Positions 13,501-26,147 of a stretch of DNA of 64,000 nucleotides are shown here, one piece after another. The notes under the pieces are model-generated. The model was not told the origin of the DNA and made no database searches. It was given only the letters and a program-made list of their open reading frames with translations. The stretch is taken from NCBI RefSeq assembly GCF_019649055.1, contig NW_026570223.1, positions 1,488,001-1,552,000 of the forward strand, read 5' to 3'. Made by a program: the position numbers and the translations under genes. This stretch comes from Paramacrobiotus metropolitanus. Lineage: Eukaryota; Tardigrada; Eutardigrada; Parachela; Macrobiotidae. Within the stretch, counting starts at the first letter, position 1. Each line of letters begins with the position of its first letter.

Positions 13501-14617
13501 TACGCCTGCAGATTTACAATAAATCAAATTACTGAAATTTAACATTGAAAACAAAAACATGCAAATTAAAATGTTTTTGGATGATCGCAATCAATAAAAA
13601 CAATCTGTTGGGTGCGCATTTTTGTTGTTGAACTGGGTTACCGGAAAGTCTTGTAGTCATATGTAAAAGTTTTTGTCGCTTACCAGGTCTCGGACAAGCC
13701 ACAAATCCATGGACAAATGCCGTGCATTATGTTTGGATACAGGTACAGAATCCGAAAAAAGTATTTAATTCGTTTGAAAAATCGTTAAGGCATATATTGA
13801 CATGATTGCGTACTATATTACATTATAAGTTACAAACCAAGTAAGTTTAGCCAGAATTTTACGCAGAATTACAGTTCAGTAGTAGGGTAGTACTTATCGT
13901 TGTTGTCAACCATGCCAAGCTATTCCATCGTATAGTATATGGAAACGTTTCTCACACCTCGCCGAACAATTAGTACAAACATAGTCATCCCTAAAGAATA
14001 AATCTTGCTGGCGCTGTGACGCGCCTAGTGTTTTCATTGCGGTTTACGATTATATATGGGCAACTTTATTGAAAGAATGTAAAAGAGTTGCCACCATTTT
14101 TACGAGTATTGTGATCGTGCGGTTTCATCGCTAGAACTAACTGATAAGTACAGTTATACATAAGTAATTTCATGTCCGGCCGACACTCTTATTCAACGAA
14201 ACAACTTCAATAACAGGACTATAGGCAAAATATTTGCATAGTACTCACTTTGTGGAAGCCAAGCGATGCCATCTTTGTAACGCTCACTACTTCACAAAAT
14301 TCTTCGCTTACATAAAAATAATAAATAACGTATCATCATAATATGCTGCTTGCATTAAATGTGCACGTGTATTAAACGTGTATTAAACGGGAGGAATGTA
14401 GTGCTGTAAATAAAGCCGATTATCAATGTACATAAACGCAACAACAAACTACGTACGTAAAATAATCCAAATAAATCTACCCAGCTACACCTGCTTTTAT
14501 TTACAGTGCTGTCCTCTTGTGTACAACCCGTATTTCCGCACACCGTACATGGATATCCCGGTTCCCAACAATCAGACTAGTACTAATCAAACGCGCACAA
14601 AACGGGAGGAACTGTAA
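10585..14617 (+). CDS. Secreted Cys/Trp-rich protein, dermatopontin-like (copy 3)
   Basis: Ten exons give 249 residues: 10585-10690, 11898-11984, 12074-12121, 12296-12374, 12446-12519, 12790-12849, 13047-13110, 13313-13377, 13687-13742, 14507-14617. The leader (IIFTQLSTVLAAILGILRF) is followed by AYYDSITCYG as in the other copies. The protein body keeps HKWNTECHDGEG, DYQGFGQIWC, YPYYPWCHIR, EHYDSAYW and HYVWIQCC. Introns 1 and 9 (about 1.2 and 0.8 kb) are longer than in copy 1. The C-terminus is TKREEL, a KDEL-type variant that may work in ER retrieval (weaker than RDEL). The last exon differs most among the three copies, so divergence is concentrated in the tail that would set localisation. 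Confidence 0.8.
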
Positions 14618-16053
<1,436 letters not shown>

Positions 16054-16547
16054 CTTGGGTGACAGCATGGAGAATAATCTCTGCTCCGGCCGTCCATCCT
16101 CCCCCGTCTTCTGGTAGAGATAGTACAGTTTCCCGGGGACCTTCTTGAAATTGCACGCTACATGGTGCAGATTGTGATCGCGGGCGGCCTCCTCCAGCAC
16201 GTTGCGGGCTTGCTGCTGCAGGAATTTAATCTGCTCCACAATAATCGACAGTTTACTGGTGGCGTTGGCTTTGGTGAAGTCGTCGGCCGTCTGGATCTGG
16301 CGGGCCAGCGCCACGAGATCCTTGGCGTCGGATAAACCGCTGCTCTGCTGCGGATTAATCACCACCTGGCCTCGACCGACCAAATTCACCTGCACTGCAC
16401 AACGAGCATTATGGTGAGAATGGTCGGTGAAAAAAAGCCAACAGAACGTGGCGTACCCGCATTACGAGAAGGCTGGGAGGAGGTGGGTGAGAAGAGCTGT
16501 AAATCGTTGGAGGAAGATATTCCTGCTGCGTTCGCCTGTGAATCCAT
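16054..16547 (-). CDS. C1orf50-like protein (DUF2452), two exons, 3' end not found
   Basis: Exon 1 runs 16547-16457 and exon 2 runs 16394-16054; GT-AG junctions and phase agree, giving 144 codons up to a GTAAGT donor. The protein has the core of the C1orf50/DUF2452 family: [58 protein letters not shown] and the FSMLSPK end of the family block. In animal homologues SPK is followed by EWG and a further 60 or so residues; that exon is not visible in the next 1.4 kb. The first 30 residues are Ser/Gln-rich and not conserved. Function of the family is unknown. A short tail in the intron frame could be used if the donor is skipped. Confidence 0.8.
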
Positions 16548-18804
16548 AGTTCTACTTCGATAACGATACAGCACGACAAAGTGCGTGCTGGACTCTTATA
16601 ATTGCAACCGGTCCAGATACGTAAGTTAAACTTCACACATTCATCGATGAATTATTAGCATTTAGAAATGACGAAGCTTTCGAAATCGAATAAAAATTCG
16701 AAATCTGCTCGGTTGCGAAATAGCATGCAAGGCAGCAAGCGCGCCACTGCGCCAGCAGCGGTTTACAGCTTGCGAGACCGGAAACGGAAGCGTATAGAAA
16801 TGCAAACTGCCGTCCGGATGTTGGCTGGCATAGTAGTCGTATGCTTCATACTTCATAGTAGTCGTATGCTTCACTGGCATAGTAGTCATATGTTATCTGG
16901 CGAATTTCAAACTTCGTTCTAATGATCAAATACTTACTGTAAGTACCTAATTATTATTATTTTTCGATAACTGGCCAACAGATATTAATTTTTCAAACGA
17001 CGCCACACGTATCTAAAGCTTTATCAATTTATTCAAACGTAATATAGTTTCCGTTCTTGAAGAGCCGCAGTGTGGGAAAAATGCTATTGCGCTGCTCTGA
17101 CTGCAAAATAATAATAATTAGAAGTAAAAATATCGATCAAACATATTCTGGATATAATGGATAATAAGAGCGACTTCTGTCCATTAGAAGCCCCTCTTCT
17201 GTCCATTAGAAGGTGCCAACCCATACCCATGGGCCGTGGCTATTATTGCTTTTATAAATTATTTTTTAAAAATATCGTTTTATCTCTGAGGGTCGCGCGT
17301 TCATAATTTTTATCCAGTATTCGATAATTGCGGCTTTTCCTATCAAATAGTTTAACAGCCCTAACACTGCCTCCACTTCCAGATGTTTCCACTCGACACT
17401 TTTGCAACTTAAGTAACCCTGGGGTTTTGTTTTTAAATTACTGTATGGTACATGCCAAAATTAGTGTCCTGGCGACAATTTATTGTTTCTCGACCTTCTT
17501 GACCACTTCTTTCAAAACGATATCCTTTAGCCAGTCTATCGCCAATGGGGTTTTTATGGGACAAATAAGTTTTATTAAAAAGTCTTTAAAACGTTGTAAA
17601 AATATTTTGTTCAGTCACACCTAAATGTTCAACTGTGCAAATTCTGAGCTCTATCTTTTTAATTTAAAGTCAACGAAATTTTGCCAGTTGCCAAATGCCA
17701 TGCCTGCCTCATGTGGGGGCTTTTGTCCCTGTTCTATCTGTACAGTCTGTACTCTGTAGCTGCATCAGCCGTAACTGTCAACAGTCAACATTTACCAACC
17801 CGTTCTTAAAAGGTAAACGACAAAGTCGTTTTATTTGAAAATTGTTTTTACTCTGAAGCATCGGTCAGTGTATACCCAACCGAAAAGCGCGGCATTGAAC
17901 AATCTCTACGAAAATTGTCCATTATTTTTCGCATTGTCTCTTTACGCCATTGCCCGTTGGTCTGTATCGAGCTTCCTGTGCTGGGTTGGTTTTCGTATGA
18001 ATAAATAATACCTGTTCGTCGTAGAATTTTGACTGTAGAGCATCTTATCGAAATCGATAAAATGGGATACAATCAGGATATGAAAACTGACAATACTTGC
18101 AATGTCCCCGTGACAAAAATACCTGCGCTGGTAGAGACTACAGACAAAAATACCTGCGCTGGTAGAGACTCTGTACTTTATCTGACTGAAAAGTCAAACA
18201 TTAAAAATGCATTAATGTTTATTAATTTGATGAACAGTCTTTAGACTAACGGTAAGCTTTTAAGTTTCTTGCGGCTTTACCAACCAAGTCTACTCTCAAC
18301 GGCCTTAATAATTTGGAATAGTTTTGGTGGATACTTCATGCTTTTTATTCCTGTGACTAATTCAGTTGTCATATCAATATTATTATTTTCGGTATATCGG
18401 TTGGAGATCGGTATCTGTACAGTACTTTCATTGCGAGACCTAAAAATTGGAGTTTATATAATTCGACAGCAGCCAGCACTCACCAGCACCTGCGAAGATC
18501 TAAAGTGATTAAATAAATAATTGTTTTGGTTTTGCGCCCATCCTCTTTGTGCAATTCTGTACTTACTATTACTCTATGGGTAAAACCAATGCATATATTG
18601 TCATTACAAGTTACAGTTTTAATCAAAATGATACTAGTAAAACTGCGTAGATGTTATTTACTAGTATCTTTTCCCAAGCGTTGCTGGATCATTAACGTAA
18701 GATGAGCGTTTGGATCCAGCACTAACAGGTAACAACCAGTGTAAAATACAATACGTTGGCGGTGCTGCCCATGTACGACTCGTCTTACAGTGCTTTTATC
18801 GAAA
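16548..18804. other. Intergenic with short direct repeats
   Basis: Mostly AT-rich. Small repeats are visible: CTTCTGTCCATTAGAAG twice near 17176-17212, CATAGTAGTCGTATGCTTCA-like units near 16829-16890, and a 28-bp perfect direct repeat at 18112-18139 and 18143-18170. A basic ORF at 16668-16922 (+) is interrupted by the first kind of repeat and is not convincing as a gene. Confidence 0.35.
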
Positions 18805-19671
18805 ATGGACTTTGACGATACAAACCGCGTAGGATTCCGTTTTGGACGTCCGGCCAGGGAATGTCGCCGTCTATCCTGCAGTATCGCTTGCGCCAATACG
18901 GCGATGGTACAGCTGACGCCCAGCACTGGCTGGTATCTTGGATTTATCGAGGATATTGCGGACGACGGCCACCAAATGCTCATCAGCTTCCGTTGCCGTG
19001 GGCAGCCGCCGCAATGGCTGGCCTCCACGCTGATATTTCCTCATGTGATCTGCTGTTATCCTCTGATAGATAGCCATGTTCTGGTGGCTCTGCGCGCCAA
19101 CCTGGCTGATCCGCTTATCTTCCAAGCAGCCACGGTGCTGTCATGGTTGTGGCCGCCGGATGGTGGAGGCATGCTGTGCTACGTGGAGACCTGTGTAAAT
19201 GGCAGCCCCCATCGGCATCTGGTGCACCATATTCAGATCGCCGATGCACAGTTGCCGGAGCGTTCTTTGGCGGCTGCTTCCCGGTTAGAAGGGTGTTATA
19301 GCAAATATTCAATACCCTTGACCCATGACACGAATACTGTCCCACAGCAGGACATGCTCGGAATCGATGAGAACCGTGTGCAGTACGAAATTAAACGTGC
19401 CCGCCACGATCTACAGTGCTTCCCCCGCGGCCCGTCTAGTTGCGCCACGGGGTATCATAATCGATTTTACTTCCATGTGCAGTCTAACGCTGTTACTGTT
19501 GTGTGCTGGGAATACCGGGAGGAGTTTTGGACGACACAGCTGCTGGAACGCTGTGTCCGCCGATGTCGAGAGAGCGGAGCGCTAGCGGCACCTGTGGATT
19601 CTGCATTGGAGATTGCAGCCGTGCACCTGCAACGGCAAAAATGTATGCGAATGACCTCTCACAGTTTGTAA
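18805..19671 (+). CDS. Orphan protein, 288 residues, single exon
   Basis: A GC-rich open frame in AT-rich surroundings, starting at MDFDDTNRVGF and ending with TAA. A possible splice acceptor (cttacag) lies just upstream at 18790, so an extra 5' exon cannot be excluded. The N-terminal half contains GWYLGFIEDIADDGHQMLI, which could be a small beta-barrel of the Tudor/agenet sort (inference only). The middle has two hydrophobic stretches with Cys, and the end is Arg/Cys-rich (ERCVRRCRESGA). I recognise no family. It lies 1 kb upstream of an F-box protein on the same strand with similar base composition. Confidence 0.6.
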   Translation: MDFDDTNRVGFRFGRPARECRRLSCSIACANTAMVQLTPSTGWYLGFIEDIADDGHQMLISFRCRGQPPQWLASTLIFPHVICCYPLIDSHVLVALRANLADPLIFQAATVLSWLWPPDGGGMLCYVETCVNGSPHRHLVHHIQIADAQLPERSLAAASRLEGCYSKYSIPLTHDTNTVPQQDMLGIDENRVQYEIKRARHDLQCFPRGPSSCATGYHNRFYFHVQSNAVTVVCWEYREEFWTTQLLERCVRRCRESGALAAPVDSALEIAAVHLQRQKCMRMTSHSL

Positions 19672-20672
19672 TACAGTTACGTACTAACTTGCGATATACA
19701 GTACTTAACTTAGTCTACGAGTAAAAAGTATTGAAATTATTATTCTGTTTTTTTGCACAATACCGCTGCATCTAGTTTTATTCAGCCTGGCCACCGTAAT
19801 TTGCTATACCTCTGTTACTTATCAAACAGTGACTACTTGGCAATCGAAGGCAACTGCAGTTTTACAACGTTATTAATTAGCGGACACTGTTCAGCTGCGG
19901 AAATAACGAACCAAATTTAAGCAAAGCACAGCATAATCGGGAAAAAATGAATATATTTTAAGTAGTACATTTCAGGATGACCCGTACATAATACTAGCGT
20001 GCAACATTCTTTACATTGTTTCATGACATTGTGTAGCCAAATGACGTGTAGTCGTGTACTGTATATCTATATGCACGTAGACATGATGATCATTGTGCAC
20101 GCAAAAGCCGGTTACGGAGAGACACCTCATGGTCAGATTTGTTAGCGTGTAGAAGTTCTGAGGTTTAATTTCGTCCATAAATCGCAAGTCGCACGATGTT
20201 GCTCGGACAAAGGGTTTTTCTCGCGGCCATGCAAATGTATCTATACAAATCATTTGGCTGCATGCTATCAAATTAATGACGCGAAAAAACACTTTGGAGT
20301 GCGCGAAAGCAAAAGCCAGCTTCCTTACATGTGCATGAATTTGGTACTTACTGGTATGTGCATGTACAGGGCCACTTCCATTAATTGAAGGAAGTCCCAC
20401 GTACATGCATAATTGTTAAGCATAATTACTAATTATTTATTGTTAGTACTTGTACGTAATTGTATTGTACCGTCACCCGTGCATTTATTTGAAGCTGTAA
20501 CTTGTATTAGTCACTGCTAACCTGGTAAGGGTAAGCGACTAATCTTGTACTTATCTGCGCATCCTCTTTAAAGTTGATCGTGTGCTTGTCTTGCCGAGGA
20601 CATGCTCGCTGTTACGTTTTGTCGTGGTAATTCCTAGGTGTCGATCGAGACGCCACATTATCTTCCTTACCC
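19672..20672. other. Intergenic spacer
   Basis: About 1 kb. A 131-codon open frame on the minus strand (20011-20406) is low-complexity in character and has no gene context. No other feature seen. Confidence 0.35.
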
Positions 20673-21620
20673 ATGGAGATAGCTGCGCAAATAGTAGAGT
20701 ATTTGGATGTGATTAGCCAGGAAAAAGTGAAAAGGTACGTATGACTCGTATGATTTGACTTGTAAGTGCTGCTTATTATGCTAAACCTACAAGCGAAAGC
20801 GTACAGTACCAAAATTAGACTACAACAGTCTGAACCATATCTTTAGCATCTTTACCTAAGATACTCGTTTCTTAATTGTGTTTCACTGTATTGTAGTGTC
20901 TGCCGCACGTGGAGCACGATACTAATAGCATTCGTACCAGCCTACAGTATTGTGGATTTGCGCGAACGCCTGGAGACGGTGTACCGCAGTGACGAGATGT
21001 TGCGCGTGGCTGTTCTGCTGCAGCATGCCTGCTGCGTCGCTAGCAGGGCTGTCCACACGCTGGTGCTGACCGGCTGGACGCCAGGTCGGAACTTGCACGG
21101 TGTCGATGAGAGCAGCGCGGAAAGCGATATCGCGGTGCTGTGCAACGTAGTGCAGACACGCTGTGCACCACTGCGTCGCATTATCCTGCACCGTTCTGTG
21201 GTGGATTGTGAGTTCAGCGAATACCGGCCGTACCGGCTGCGCTGCCTGTCACCTCTGCTGCAGCCTGCCGTATGCCGGCACCTCCTCCTCGTCGACTATG
21301 TCATGAACAATACACTGAAAAGCTTTGCCGATGTCGCAGTCCTTTTTGTCGGCAAGAGCGGAGCCCGCTTCCGCAGTCCCTCGCGGGCGCCTCCCCTGTG
21401 CCTTGCATTGCCCTTTGTGCGGCTTGACATCTGCGGAAATGAGGAAGCGGCCTCCACATACAATACCATCCTGCAGGCCATCACGCTGGCGCTGCCGGCT
21501 GCGACACAATCAGCGGACATGCGCAGCGCGGTACTGGGCCTGTGCGCTAACTGGAGCTTTCTTCCGCCGGCAGATCAGGCCTTCTACTGGACTTTTCTCC
21601 GTAAACTGTTAGCATTGTGA
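20673..21620 (+). CDS. F-box protein, 261 residues, two exons
   Basis: Exon 1 is 20673-20734 and exon 2 is 20897-21620; the GTACGT donor and TTGTAG acceptor leave one frame of 262 codons including the stop. The first 30 residues read EIAAQIVEYLD, then after the splice VCRTWSTIL, which is the F-box pattern (hydrophobic helix, YLD, V-C-R-x-W). F-box proteins dock substrates onto SCF ubiquitin ligases through Skp1. The remaining roughly 220 residues contain Leu/Cys-rich helical segments that could be a degenerate leucine-rich repeat region (inference). The substrate cannot be guessed. Confidence 0.7.
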
Positions 21621-24196
21621 GTGCAATAATTCGTGATGCATTCCTTTATAATAAAAGAATAAGAAGGTGCACAAAAATCGTGTCTGTCTCCCTTTTCTGA
21701 GCGACACAGTAAGCCAAACTTAGGTCTCTGTATATCATTCGATAACGCAAGGTATGTAGATGAGCCCAAAAAAGTCAGTTTTGTGAAAACCAAAACCAGT
21801 TTCGAGAAAAAATTCAAAACCTTAACATGCACAACCTACGGGAACGTCAAAAACCAGTTAACGCTATAACTGCCACCTCGAGTGCGAGAGGCTGTGCTAA
21901 TGCGAACAATGCATTCGCTTATATTAAATACTTATTTCGCTATCAGGTTCGTTAGCACACCACAATTCAAAACAGCCATTACTTACCGTTATGGCTCTGT
22001 AGCGATAGCCCTGAATCAGTAAATTTTCTAAAAAGTAATTTTCAAAAGAAAATGAAGTTTAACAAAGGCTATTTTGAAAGACTCCACAGCCAACGTGCTA
22101 TTCCATAATTTCCATTACGAACGGCTCAAAAAATTCTCTAGATAAAGCAGTCGCCTCCCAAAGTGGTTTGGTTCTGGCAGCTTTTAATAATCACTCACAG
22201 AGTTACGGTGCCGTACTTTACCAATTAGGATACCGATTATGTCCAATTAGTTCAAAATTTGTGCAAGGCCTTCGGAAGGGGACGTTATTTTGTGGGGGGG
22301 GGGGTGGTCGGGGTTGGGATAGTATAAATTTGTTTGCTCCTTCAGAGCTTCAGAGTCATGGCGGAACAGCGTACAAAGGGTAAGGGAGGCCGGGAGGTAA
22401 CGGTATTGCGGGGATGCAAAACACGGTAATAGTTACAATGGACGACGAAAAGAAGTTGAAATCGACCGGCCAGTGAGCGGTCGCGCCTCATCAACTTTTT
22501 TCTGTCGTCCAGTTTACGTAATTGGTCAGGGGTCAGTAGGAAATTAGGAATTAGTCGGTCAGCCATCTTGGAAATTTTCTACATTTTGGTTTTTTTATTA
22601 TTAAGCGTGGGCAATAGCGGTGGTCGTCGGTCGAATACTGGAATCTGGAATCAGATTGTTATTACGGACAGATCTGGAGTTAAAAATGGCGGAAAATACA
22701 GTCTGTACTCTGTAGTAACAGTGAGCCGGGCGCGTGATGTACCGACTCATAAAACACGGAAAATTCACAGTGATAGCGGGAAATTTCGCTCCGAGCGCGA
22801 GTGTTTGGGCGAATTGACCCTCCTGCTTTTCAAAAAATTTGAAAAGGAAAGGGTTGACCTAATTATTATGTTACTACAATTGTCATGAAAATTGTTGTTG
22901 CTTTTAACACTTTTTATGAAAATCATCTAGGAAATTTAAAATTCCATTATTAATATTGTACCAGTAACCTTTGCAGAAATTAAGCGACTTAATTTTGTTA
23001 TAGATTCCAACGCTTTGATACAACGTTAACATCCAAAAAGTTTGACGTGAGAAACACGCCAATTTTGATTATATTTTCCGAATATATTTTTATATATATG
23101 ATTCCCTAACAAAATCAAAATAAAACACGGGAAGTTGGACAATGCCAGCTCTCGGCAGTAATTGTGGTATAACAGTACTTACTGTAACGGGACGCCCGCG
23201 CCGATCAGGAAAATGCTGCCGGAAATCGGGAGCGGCAGACGTGGATCTTTGAATTTATTTATTTAATAATTATTTACTGTCTGCAGCTAGAACTACGAGG
23301 TATTGTACACATGGAAACGTCATAAGGTACACATGGAAACGGCAATTTTTGAGGGAAACTTTCAAATTTCTACGGTTAATGTTATTTCGTTCTCTGAGGC
23401 AACGAATCTACGAGACGTTAAGCCATTAAAACATTTACCAGTGGAAATAAATTAATTTGCACTAGGTTTCGCTCATTAAAATTACATTTGTAATCGTTAT
23501 TTTATAGTTTTGCGTTTAGTGATGAAAAGGTAATAATCCTTCGCGGACTTATTCCGCGCAATTTACGCGGGGTCTGCTAGTCTTATAATATTTGTCTCCT
23601 TCGATCAAAAGTACTGCAGCTGCGCGCATACTGTATGACTGCACTGATATAATTGCAATATTTAAATTAAACCACGGCTCACCGACATTTCGTCGACTGA
23701 CACTGGTCCGTCGACCGACACAATGTCGACCGCACTATGGCAACCGTCACTAGAGCGACGACTATTAAAACATAAGACAGAATAGGCAAACAAAAACAAA
23801 CATAAGAAAGTATAAGAAAAACTATCAAAACTAAGATGTAGTTACACACTAGCCGTGAAGGGTCGACATTGTGTCTGTTTGACGAAGTGACCGTCGACGG
23901 AATGGCGGGTCACCATTAAACACTGCGAGCTCGTAATAATTTGTTTAGTAATACGCATGTAATCGTGCATTGTACCGTTGGATCGTTGGATGCCGTGAAT
24001 ATACCCTGTATGATTAAGTTTCGATGAACACTGAATAGCCGGTCAGTTTGCAGCTTGGCTCCAGTCCTGGGTGTTCACCGCACTTAATCGTGCAAGGTAT
24101 ATTTACGGCATCCAACGGTTCTTTCACAGTGCATAACTTTTGCTTTGTGCCCTGCAGTACCGAACCGCACAATACAGATAATCCGGCCGCACTGCC
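21621..24196. other. Intergenic; G-run and inverted repeat
   Basis: No convincing coding exon. An 11-G run at 22294-22304 is followed by further G-runs to 22317. An imperfect inverted repeat is centred near 23800. An open frame at 22568-22888 lacks an ATG start. Confidence 0.4.
23675..23918. repeat. Imperfect inverted repeat, foldback/MITE-like
   Basis: Left arm 23675-23733 and right arm 23867-23918 are reverse complements over about 50-55 bp with scattered mismatches. Both contain the GACACAATGTCGACC core and GTCGAC sites. The loop of about 130 bp is AT-rich. No transposase and no clear target duplication were found, so a foldback or non-autonomous DNA element is only one reading. Confidence 0.5.
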
Positions 24197-24571
24197 ATGG
24201 AGCGACGTGGAGTTGACGCCCACATCGGCGTTGCACTTCAGCCAGCTAACCGTTTTCGCTCTCTATTGGCTGTATTGTGTGCCGGCATCGACCGGCAGCT
24301 GACACGGAACATAATCTCCATCCCCGGCCGTCATTTTGGTTTTTGTTCCCTGGTCGATCCATTCTTTCAAGATTCTATCGTCTGGCTCGCTAGAGAACCT
24401 GGCATGATCGCCATCGCATGGCATGTCGGAAAAGTCGTCCAGAATCCAGATGGACACCTGACGCAGACACCTATTACCAAAGAAATGCTTGTACTTTGCA
24501 CAATGGAAAATGAACATCGCCTGCTTCGACAGTGGATGATAACAACGTTGGCGCGTGCTGATTGCAAGTAG
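24197..24571 (+). CDS. Weak orphan ORF, 124 residues
   Basis: An ATG-started frame (MERRGVDAHIG...) that ends with LLRQWMITTLARADCK. It has the GC-richer composition of the two genes upstream, and the segment SLVDPFFQDSIVWLAREPGM looks protein-like. Another frame upstream (24048-24302) also looks coding, so this could be one frameshifted or spliced gene. No family recognised. Confidence 0.35.
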   Translation: MERRGVDAHIGVALQPANRFRSLLAVLCAGIDRQLTRNIISIPGRHFGFCSLVDPFFQDSIVWLAREPGMIAIAWHVGKVVQNPDGHLTQTPITKEMLVLCTMENEHRLLRQWMITTLARADCK

Positions 24572-26147
24572 TTACATCCACGGCGAAGGGCCGAAGGTCA
24601 GAGAAGACGCTACTTGAACGTAGTCGGTTCCTGTTTTAAGTCCGTCATGTGTCGTCGTGGGATGAACGAATTTCAACGAAAACATTATTAAGTGTCATCA
24701 TGTGTCAGTTAATCTCCTAGCATGTCCTATGGAATTGCAAAAATTTGTTTGAAATTGATTGTCGCATTATAATACGGTACTTCCTTTCTGTTCACTCGAT
24801 TAGATTAGGGCTGGTTGTCGTCTGTTTTTTGGACTCCCGCTTAATTGTTCAAGTTAAACTCAATCTTCTTGCAATTTTTGATGGCCGGACTTTTTGCGCC
24901 TCGGTAGTAATACAAATGCGACGTAATTCCAAGTGCCAACTGTCTAGAGTAACATGCGATAGGAGCACAATAACAGCGTTCAGTAATCGAACTGTACTTT
25001 CGCTTTTTTTCAGTGAATGCTAGTTTGGCGGAGGCAGCTGCGCACTTCGAAATCGCAACGATAATTAGTATAAAGATCTCCAATTAACATCGTGATATTA
25101 CGTCCTAAACTCCGCGATAGATTTCCAGCGCGTGGGTCCATCCGGACGTTCTTTATACAAAAGCAAAATGCTTCGGATGGGAGTCATGGGACTAAATTAA
25201 TGCAATACATATTACATGCCTTGTAAACTTACCCGCAGTATCATCTCGTTGATACTAGTACCGGTATGTCGTTCCCGTCTCTTAGTATACTTCTGGCCTG
25301 CTAGTCCATGACGTTTTTGCTCCGCTACGTCTTTTTCACATCTTTACACGAATGGCGTTACAAATTTTATGCTCCAGGCCACAGACTACAAAGGGAATCG
25401 GTAAGAAAATGCATAGCAAAACTCGCGAGGGTCACTCGACTTTTTTGCTTCGACGTTCAGAAATGAATGCGTGGTAATGCTACGCGTGTGTTGCGCACGG
25501 TTTTGTTTCGAGTTGTTTGAAACAATTTTTTCATTTGATTGTTTCTGCTGAGCGAAGCTTGTCTAGGGATACAGTGCGAAAAAAGTCAAAGTTAAAGATA
25601 AATTTTTGGAGTACTATACGTTTATACTCACTTTACAGTATTACCATATATCGGTACGTACTACATAGTACTCTGTACTATTATTCATTATTGGTACTAC
25701 TTGTATATAAAAGTGAGTTCAGCTTTAGCGGGGAAAGTAAAAAACCAGAAGGAATTTGGCTTGGAGGAAGTTAAATTTACGATGGCACAGATTAGATTAT
25801 CATCGCCTATTCGTCCCCAACCGGACGAAGGTATCAAGTATTAAAAAATTTTATGTCTGCATACGAGTACGGCGTACTCACAATCAGTACGAAGGCTTGA
25901 TTATAACTTTTATTTGAGTATGCTTTCCCCTGACACATCACTTCCAGAACACAAACAAGGAAACAATTATTGTGTTTAGAAACAATTAACAAAGGCTGTC
26001 CCAGTCGGTTGGGTGATCGTTGCAGCTCCTTCTCCCTATCCCGGACTCTCTTCCGCTTCATCTTCTCCCACCGCTCCTCGTGCCCCACCCAAAACCGCTT
26101 CGCTTGGCCGTCGCCGCCGACAGGAATACCTATTGCTGTCCGACAAC
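24572..26147. other. Intergenic spacer
   Basis: AT-rich. Open frames at 25517-25774 (+) and 25834-26147 (-) show no domain or splice support. The latter lies just past the stop codon of the minus-strand gene and is probably its 3' region. Confidence 0.35.

Noticed and set aside
20011-20406. 131-codon open frame on the minus strand
   Set aside because: No domain, no splice context, composition like spacer; likely chance.
22568-22888. 106-codon open frame with a hydrophobic N-terminus
   Set aside because: Lacks an ATG at the signal-like start, lies next to repeats, and has no splice or family support.
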